From positions 1-19,983 of the forward strand of contig CAZOZK010000004.1 of assembly GCA_964584245.1 (NCBI GenBank): a stretch of 19,983 bases of DNA, written 5' to 3'. Both the position numbers and the translations under genes were made by a program. Positions 15,314 through 19,983 of this stretch are shown piece by piece; position 1 is the first letter of the stretch; every line of letters begins with the position of its first letter. The notes beneath the pieces are model-generated. The model searched no databases. It saw nothing but the letters and a program-made list of their open reading frames with translations, and had not been told where the DNA came from. This DNA comes from CAZOZK01 sp964584245 (GTDB taxonomy: Bacteria; Patescibacteriota; Microgenomatia; UBA1400; PJMF01).

Positions 15314-15423
15314 TTCAGGTGAATTATTGTTAGGATTTTGTGTGTTTAAGTTTAACTTGTAGGACTCACAAGTACAACAAAATTTGAATTATAGTACTAA
15401 GTGAATCAAATTATATAGAATCA
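15314..15423. other. Convergent intergenic region with weak inverted repeats
   Basis: Between two converging genes. It holds AATTC/GAATT around the stop (15312-15325), ACTTGT/ACAAGT (15355-15360 and 15368-15373) and AATTTGA/TCAAATT (15381-15387 and 15406-15412). None has a good U-run, so termination here is possible but unproven. Confidence 0.3.
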
Positions 15424-18400
15424 TCACTTTACTGGATTTCTAAGCATATTTGCTTCTGCAGCTTTCTCGAATTCTGAAATCCAATGGTCTATGCTCGTTG
15501 CGGTTCCATATGCAGCAGTTAATGCAGTATAAATTGCCGCACCATCTCTCGCTGTGAGACCAACACCTCCTACTAAACTTTTCAAAAGATTCTTAACCTC
15601 AGTCCAATTAACTGATTTTTTACCTTTACTGATATCATTAGCCACTTTATCTTGAATAACATCATGGATAAATTTAACTATATATTTATGTAAAAGCATG
15701 TCCTCAGTTTTATAAAATTGTGCAGCTGGGTCTTTTTTTTGCATAAGCCCTGTTGCATATGCAAAAGCTTCACCTGGCAAGTTTGGTAAACAATACCTTA
15801 CTTTATTCTTTAACTCATTTAGCCAGTCTGTAACCCCAGTTTCATCCATTAATTTTGCATAAAAATTTGGAGTTTTATAAAAATTCAATAGCCAGGTAAC
15901 ATTTCCAGATAGGTTTCCAATTGTAGAAGCTAGTTTAGTTGGATAGTTTACTCCCCCTTTAAATGCTACCTCCCAAATTATTTCAGGCGGAATGTATTGT
16001 ACCAGAGGTTGCCCTTGCGCATTTCGTTTTCCAGGTATCTCCACATAATATCCTTGAGACCTAATATCTTCTATCGATACTATATAAGCTGGTTCACCAT
16101 TCTCATCTAGGTATCTTAAAGGTGTTTTACCAGAAGGATCATTTTTAAAGTCAGATGGATATAGTGAAGCTAAAGGACTCTTAAAAGACATTTCAATGTT
16201 ATCACCATAAACATCGGCAATAAATAATGGTTCAAAAAGAAAAGCATAATCACCAAATCCATATTCTACATAACAATCTAGCCAAGTTTGCTCAATGCGA
16301 GTTAGTTCTTTTCCAGATTTACGTTTGGCCATTAACTTCGAATAGTAATGGCGATCTTTTTTTGGTTTATCTTTAATAAGTAATCCATCTTCATTCTTAC
16401 GTAATGCATTTTTTGCCGCCTCCACTTTGTCAAGTGGATCTATCATACGTCTCAGACCAGAGAAAACATTACCACTTGGCCTTTGGCCTGGCGGTAATTG
16501 CCCAGCCAGTACATCTGATGTGTTTTGACTAGGGTTAGTATAATCAAGAAAATTAGTACCATGCATCTTAAGGAAAAGTCTTGCATTCCAATGTGCTAAA
16601 TCTTCTGCATAATATTGCATAAAGTACAAAATTGCATTTTTAAGGTAAAAAGGTATGTCAGATCCCTCAGCACTTGAAGTAGCGTAAACTGATTGATGAT
16701 AACTAACAAGCACCCACCATCTAAAGGTATTGGCAACATCTTCAATTCTAATCTTCTCCTTAGTTTTTGGAAATTTAACATGTAATTCTTCCATTGCAGC
16801 TACAAGCACATCAAAGGTGGTTTGATGAAAGTTTTTAGTAGTAATGCCAGGTACCTCACCTTCCTTCCATCCTTTCGCCCATCGTGAGAACCAACGCAAA
16901 AGCCACCCTCTAGCTGTTTCTGTAAACTCAATCTTGTTAGGTGCTGTATCAGGGTTAAACGCGGTATATCCTTCCCTTTTTGGTTGAGCGACAGTGTAAA
17001 AATGTCCAGTAGCTTTATCAAAGCCCAAACCATTTTCGCCAACAACGACTCTTGGTCTTAACTCCATATTAATGTTGTACTCACCATAAGAAAAGGTATC
17101 GTTGATAAAGCCATCAAGAACGTTTTTTACATCAAAATTTTTCTCTGTCGGAACTGGATAATTCCTTATGACTCCATCTGGACTACCACCCACAACTGTA
17201 TCTGCATGAGTACCCCAGCTAAGATTGACATATTTATCATGTGTTATTACTTTCATTAAATTAAAATAAGCTACAATTTTCTCAACATCGGTATCATTTC
17301 TTTTTCTACCGTCTAGTTTAATAAAATATCTATGAATTTCCTGGAAAGTAGCATCTCTACCCACACTACCCTCCAAGGTTTTAATACCATGACCAACATT
17401 CTGACCTAATATTTCTCCCATCAATGATACGACCTTATCATCAAACTCCTGTGGCCATGTTCTTCCTTCAATAATGAAAAGATATTTTTGTTTAAATACA
17501 AAATAGACTATTTTATTAATGAGTAAATCAGTACTTCTCTCTTTATACTGAGCTATATCTCTTATATTCATTTTAGAATCTCTGAAATTTTGCAATAAAG
17601 CTGCAAATTGGTCATAATACTTTTTTAGGTCATTATTTGTTCCCATATATTCAAAGGATTGGGCAATGGTGAGTTCTCGATATAGAGCTTCAAATCTTTC
17701 TTTTGATTTTTCTAATGATTTAGTTTGATCAACGTTTGACGCGGCAACTTCATGGTCTTTCAATTTTGCTCGTAACTGAGTAAGCGTTTCCAAAAAATTC
17801 TTTAAATATCTATTTCTAATCAGTTCAACTTGCCATTCAGGATGAGGCTCCGGGCCTATCTTATTACATAAATAACCTGTTATTTCACTCATTCTGTTTT
17901 CAATTCCATCTAAGTCTGTTTTAGTAAAAGTAGGTGGTGTTTGAGCTGAGTACTTAATTAAATCAGTAGCTATTGATGAAAATTTAGTGTCGTTATTGTA
18001 AGAATATAAAACAAATTCAGGGAAGGCTTCTTTTCTTTTGGCTAAAATAAAATCTCTAAGTGAAGATATAGCTGAGCTGAATTGAATTTCCAAGTTGGTG
18101 GAACGTTGAACGTTAGCTGAGTTTGAGGATGTTAGCAACGGGCTTCCCACCCAAATAATGAACCCCTGGATGTATTTTTCAGTATTAGATAATTCTGCTT
18201 CAATTTGAGCAATTGTTCTAAATTGTGATAGTAATTTAGATACATCACCTGAAATAGCAGCAGCGTTGGGTAATGCAAGAAGTCTTTTTTTATAATCCTC
18301 TAGTTCTTTCTTATACTTCTGCTCGTAATCATTGATATCTGCATCAAAATTTTTTGGCTTTTCAGGTACAGGTGGAATAACAGGCTTAGGATCAGGTTGA

Positions 18401-18513
18401 GAATAATTATCCTCAAAAGGAAGAACCCCCTCAACCAACTTTTCCGCATCAGTTCTAAGGACTGGATCTTTATCAGTGAATATTCTTGGTTTTTTTTCTT
18501 CATCAGCAAACAT
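15424..18513 (-). CDS. 1029-residue soluble protein, unrecognised
   Basis: I do not recognise this protein. It has no signal peptide and no membrane helix, so it should be cytoplasmic. The N terminus is acidic (MFADEEKKPRIFTDKDPVL), followed by a Pro-rich linker (residues 40-53, PDPKPVIPPVPEKP) and a short coiled-coil-like helix (about 57-80, rich in Tyr, Lys and Glu). A largely helical middle follows, then a Trp-rich stretch near residue 540 (RGWLLRWFSRWAKGWKEG) and a more mixed C-terminal half with many aromatic residues. No nucleotide-binding P-loop, nuclease or protease motif stands out. The start has an extended -10 (TGG-TACAAT) ten bases upstream, so it is probably leaderless and transcribed alone. 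Its size and its place next to the secretion-type genes make a structural or exported-effector role conceivable, but nothing shows it. Confidence 0.8.
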   Translation of the reverse strand: MFADEEKKPRIFTDKDPVLRTDAEKLVEGVLPFEDNYSQPDPKPVIPPVPEKPKNFDADINDYEQKYKKELEDYKKRLLALPNAAAISGDVSKLLSQFRTIAQIEAELSNTEKYIQGFIIWVGSPLLTSSNSANVQRSTNLEIQFSSAISSLRDFILAKRKEAFPEFVLYSYNNDTKFSSIATDLIKYSAQTPPTFTKTDLDGIENRMSEITGYLCNKIGPEPHPEWQVELIRNRYLKNFLETLTQLRAKLKDHEVAASNVDQTKSLEKSKERFEALYRELTIAQSFEYMGTNNDLKKYYDQFAALLQNFRDSKMNIRDIAQYKERSTDLLINKIVYFVFKQKYLFIIEGRTWPQEFDDKVVSLMGEILGQNVGHGIKTLEGSVGRDATFQEIHRYFIKLDGRKRNDTDVEKIVAYFNLMKVITHDKYVNLSWGTHADTVVGGSPDGVIRNYPVPTEKNFDVKNVLDGFINDTFSYGEYNINMELRPRVVVGENGLGFDKATGHFYTVAQPKREGYTAFNPDTAPNKIEFTETARGWLLRWFSRWAKGWKEGEVPGITTKNFHQTTFDVLVAAMEELHVKFPKTKEKIRIEDVANTFRWWVLVSYHQSVYATSSAEGSDIPFYLKNAILYFMQYYAEDLAHWNARLFLKMHGTNFLDYTNPSQNTSDVLAGQLPPGQRPSGNVFSGLRRMIDPLDKVEAAKNALRKNEDGLLIKDKPKKDRHYYSKLMAKRKSGKELTRIEQTWLDCYVEYGFGDYAFLFEPLFIADVYGDNIEMSFKSPLASLYPSDFKNDPSGKTPLRYLDENGEPAYIVSIEDIRSQGYYVEIPGKRNAQGQPLVQYIPPEIIWEVAFKGGVNYPTKLASTIGNLSGNVTWLLNFYKTPNFYAKLMDETGVTDWLNELKNKVRYCLPNLPGEAFAYATGLMQKKDPAAQFYKTEDMLLHKYIVKFIHDVIQDKVANDISKGKKSVNWTEVKNLLKSLVGGVGLTARDGAAIYTALTAAYGTATSIDHWISEFEKAAEANMLRNPVK

Positions 18514-18523
18514 AATCTATGTT

Positions 18524-18532
18524 ATTGTACCA
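18524..18532 (-). promoter_or_regulatory. Extended -10 promoter of the 1029-residue protein gene
   Basis: Minus strand TGG-TACAAT, hexamer at 18529-18524, ten bases before the ATG at 18513. No convincing -35, as is common with extended -10 promoters. Confidence 0.5.
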
Positions 18533-18632
18533 TTTTTCATACATTTTTTGAAGTCTAATCATTCTTTGTTTTACCAAATTTAATTAAGATATATTAAGAA
18601 TGAATATTCACTATTATTTCAAAATTTTTCCC

Positions 18633-18661
18633 TTGACAACTTCCCCTATCTCCCCTATAAA
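18633..18661 (+). promoter_or_regulatory. Consensus promoter of the riboswitch transcript
   Basis: TTGACA (18633-18638), a 17-base spacer and TATAAA (18656-18661): the best housekeeping-type promoter in the window. The predicted start near 18668 lies just before the aptamer, so the untranslated leader is about 320 bases. Confidence 0.85.
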
Positions 18662-18667
18662 TCAACT

Positions 18668-18815
18668 AGGTTAATACAAATCTGTCTGTGGAAGTCTGGT
18701 GAAACTCCAGCGCTGTGCCGCAACGGTAATTGGGAAGTGCTATTCATATTTCTTGCTGGTTTAGATCATCAAAAAAAGCGAACAACACCATTCCCTCAAG
18801 TCCGATCTTCAGACA
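18668..18815 (+). promoter_or_regulatory. Cobalamin riboswitch aptamer
   Basis: RNA that binds a B12 form and controls the gene downstream. The core GTCTGGTGAAACTCCAGC with GCCGCAACGGTAA (18694-18728) matches the highly conserved cobalamin aptamer block (GGTGAAAnTCC then CCGCnACnGT). Further on, AAGTCCGATCTTCAGAC (18798-18814) fits the 3' B12-box block AGTCnGnnnnCCnGnC, with the usual ACC changed. Closing stem: GTCTG (18684-18688) with CAGAC (18810-18814). A second long-range stem pairs GGGAA (18732-18736) with TTCCC (18791-18795). The peripheral arm between them is AT-rich and variable, as in this class. I am confident of the class, less so of which cobalamin it prefers. Confidence 0.85.
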
Positions 18816-18895
18816 AACTCAAAAGTGGTTCAATCCTAGGCAAAAGGCCTAGAGTTTGAACGTTAGTGAGCAACTTAGCACACTGGCACTTTGAG
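18816..18895 (+). promoter_or_regulatory. Structured leader element: predicted three-way junction
   Basis: Between aptamer and terminator. The outer stem CTCAAAAGTG (18818-18827) pairs with CACTTTGAG (18887-18895), one bulged A. It encloses a hairpin GTTCAA...CTAGGC/GCCTAG...TTGAAC (18828-18861) and a hairpin AGTGaGC/GCaCACT (18865-18884). All pairings were read by eye. I know no named RNA with this layout; it may be a second sensor or only a spacer fold of the expression platform. Confidence 0.5.
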
Positions 18896-18898
18896 CTA

Positions 18899-18969
18899 CC
18901 GACGAGCATCGGGCAATTAGTACGTTTGTAATATTTTACTAAACTGCTAATTCTTTCCCCCCGACGCTC
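18899..18969 (+). promoter_or_regulatory. Candidate antiterminator / anti-sequestor pairing
   Basis: GAGCATCGGG (18904-18913) can pair nine of ten bases with CCCGACGCTC (18960-18969), with AATTAG/CTAATT (18915-18920 and 18947-18952) stacking inside. This takes away three bases of the terminator's 5' arm. The same segment can instead form a small hairpin CCGA/TCGG (18899-18902 and 18909-18912), which would free the terminator. This gives two exclusive folds, as a riboswitch needs. Confidence 0.5.
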
Positions 18970-18990
18970 CTCATACAAGAGGAGTTTTTT
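18967..18990 (+). terminator. Terminator hairpin that contains the Shine-Dalgarno sequence
   Basis: CTCCTC (18967-18972), loop ATACAA, GAGGAG (18979-18984), then six T: an intrinsic terminator. GAGGAG is also the ribosome binding site of the gene that begins with GTG directly after the T run. When formed, the hairpin would both stop transcription and hide the ribosome site. Confidence 0.8.
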
Positions 18991-19983
18991 GTGCACACTC
19001 GAGATGAATCAGCTGAAATAAAAGCCAGCCGCGAATATCTTGGTCAAAATATAACAAAACCTGAAAATTTCTTGCACTGGGCTGCAGTGCAGTTTAAAAA
19101 ACTTGAATTAAAGCAAGTAGAACAGGTTCAAAAGTATTTTGATTCACTAAAAAAACAAGATACCAGTCAAGATAAATTTAGAATCTGGGATTCCCTGCCC
19201 TATTTTGATGTTCGAGCATTTGGACTCAATCAAATCCTCGAACAGCTACGCGTTGACATCAAAACATTTTTTGACGAGTATGCAGGAACCTTTCCCAGAA
19301 AAGAATATAAGGAATGGGGATTATATGGTTTACATGATGCGTATAGTAAAAAAGCAACAGAAATTTGTGATGATTTTGTGCGCAAGATGGAGAGTTTAGT
19401 TGATCAGGGCATGAAGTCTGGTAGAGCAAAACTAGAAGCTTGGGCATCAAGAGCACTCGAGCAATTTTTAACAAATCCAAATGTTCCCATTGGTGCAGTT
19501 TTAATCTTGTTTAGTCCAAGAGGTAAGCTAGATGAAGCATATCCTGGGGACAATCCAGAAAACTATGTATTTATAAATGCGTTTGTCAAAACTGCTCACG
19601 CCAGTAATAAGCCAACTCCACAAGGCCAAAACAAAACATATCCTGCTTGCTTTCATCAATTCACTTCCTACGCCCTCACACCTCAACTACTGCAGCAACA
19701 CGCCAAAATGAAGCATTCTATTGCACCTGTGTCTGGTTTTGATACTAAAATCTACCAAACAAACGAGTTTTTTGGACTGAATGAACTGGCCAAACCACCA
19801 CTCGACCAAAATAGTTCAGCTGAACACTGGTTAATTGGCCACCCAATTTTGGTAATTCCAGAAAAAAATGGCAATTCCAACTCACAAGCAACTCCTTCTA
19901 ATTTCTCTAATGCTATATTGGAGCAAATTGATCATATTCTGTACGAAAATCAAAAAAATCCTGATGGAAGCGACTGGGCTATT
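18991..19983 (+). CDS. Riboswitch-controlled protein of unknown function, 3' end beyond window
   Basis: The reading frame is open from GTG 18991 to the window end, 331 codons. GTG is chosen because GAGGAG lies six bases upstream; no in-frame ATG occurs before codon 131. I do not recognise the protein. It begins hydrophilic (VHTRDESAEIKASREYLGQN), with no signal peptide or membrane helix. The first 170 residues look mostly helical and rich in Lys, Phe and aromatic residues. A block from about residue 165 (PIGAVLILFSPRGKLDEAYP, then YVFINAFVKTAH) looks like a beta-rich domain, and YPACFHQF holds a Cys and a His that could bind a metal or cofactor. It does not look like class II ribonucleotide reductase, methionine synthase or a B12 transporter, the usual cobalamin riboswitch targets. 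By its switch it should relate to cobalamin use, uptake or bypass. Confidence 0.8.
   Translation, partial: MHTRDESAEIKASREYLGQNITKPENFLHWAAVQFKKLELKQVEQVQKYFDSLKKQDTSQDKFRIWDSLPYFDVRAFGLNQILEQLRVDIKTFFDEYAGTFPRKEYKEWGLYGLHDAYSKKATEICDDFVRKMESLVDQGMKSGRAKLEAWASRALEQFLTNPNVPIGAVLILFSPRGKLDEAYPGDNPENYVFINAFVKTAHASNKPTPQGQNKTYPACFHQFTSYALTPQLLQQHAKMKHSIAPVSGFDTKIYQTNEFFGLNELAKPPLDQNSSAEHWLIGHPILVIPEKNGNSNSQATPSNFSNAILEQIDHILYENQKNPDGSDWAI

Noticed and set aside
18863..18925. Resemblance of the leader (GGGCAATTAGTACG) to a piece of rRNA
   Set aside because: The match is short and the surrounding bases do not continue as 5S, 16S or 23S rRNA.
18796..18996. 66-residue open frame on the minus strand in the riboswitch leader
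   Set aside because: It is antisense to structured RNA and the terminator, and its sequence follows from the stems.
18991..19983. Reading the riboswitch gene as class II ribonucleotide reductase
   Set aside because: No reductase motif is seen in 331 residues and the N terminus is unlike that family, although it is a common cobalamin riboswitch target.
1..19983. Recoding of TGA as Gly or Trp, as in some CPR lineages
   Set aside because: TGA is used as a stop (2644-2646) and the genes read through cleanly with TGG for Trp, so the standard bacterial code fits.

Overview
The window is about 20 kb of low-GC bacterial DNA read with the standard bacterial code. It looks like a Candidate Phyla Radiation (Patescibacteria) genome, perhaps the Microgenomates branch. 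That is an inference from four things: a long tandem array of VirB2/TrbC-like pilin paralogues, a VirB6/TrbL-like membrane protein, an isopentenyl phosphate kinase plus type I IDI cluster, and very compact, mostly Shine-Dalgarno-less gene starts. No rRNA, tRNA, CRISPR array, transposase or phage gene is visible.

Layout. (1) 1-3462, minus strand: an ECF-type sigma factor, two small membrane proteins, type I isopentenyl-diphosphate isomerase, a Nudix-box protein and isopentenyl phosphate kinase (cut by the window start). The last three suggest an isoprenoid module of the phosphomevalonate-decarboxylase (alternative mevalonate) type. (2) 3509-8238, plus strand: nine consecutive small secreted or membrane proteins that share a two-helix core with a W-[IV]-x-[SA]-G-G-D-type loop between the helices. 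These are type IV secretion pilin-like paralogues, split by one strong terminator (7037-7072). (3) 8282-12148, plus: a 1288-residue exported protein with a glycosidase-like TIM-barrel N terminus and a lytic-transglycosylase-like C terminus, a plausible wall-remodelling partner of the array. (4) 12190-13185, minus: a DHH-phosphoesterase-like protein whose signature residues are degenerate. (5) 13361-15313, plus: a 650-residue polytopic VirB6/TrbL-like protein. (6) 15424-18513, minus: a 1029-residue soluble protein I do not recognise. (7) 18633-19983, plus: a consensus promoter, a cobalamin riboswitch, a long structured leader, a terminator hairpin that contains the Shine-Dalgarno sequence, and the start of an unrecognised gene.

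How it fits together. Regions 2, 3 and 5 look like the envelope part of a reduced type IV secretion or pilus apparatus: pilins, wall-opening enzyme and polytopic channel protein. No VirB4/VirD4-type ATPase lies in the window. The ECF sigma gene is divergent from the first pilin gene and the two appear to share one TATAAT element, so it is a candidate regulator. Many gene starts sit 7-10 bases after a recognisable -10 hexamer, often of the extended TGnTATAAT type, which suggests leaderless mRNAs are common here. The most promising leads are the nine-pilin array with its bifunctional wall-enzyme partner, and the B12 riboswitch in front of a gene of unknown function.
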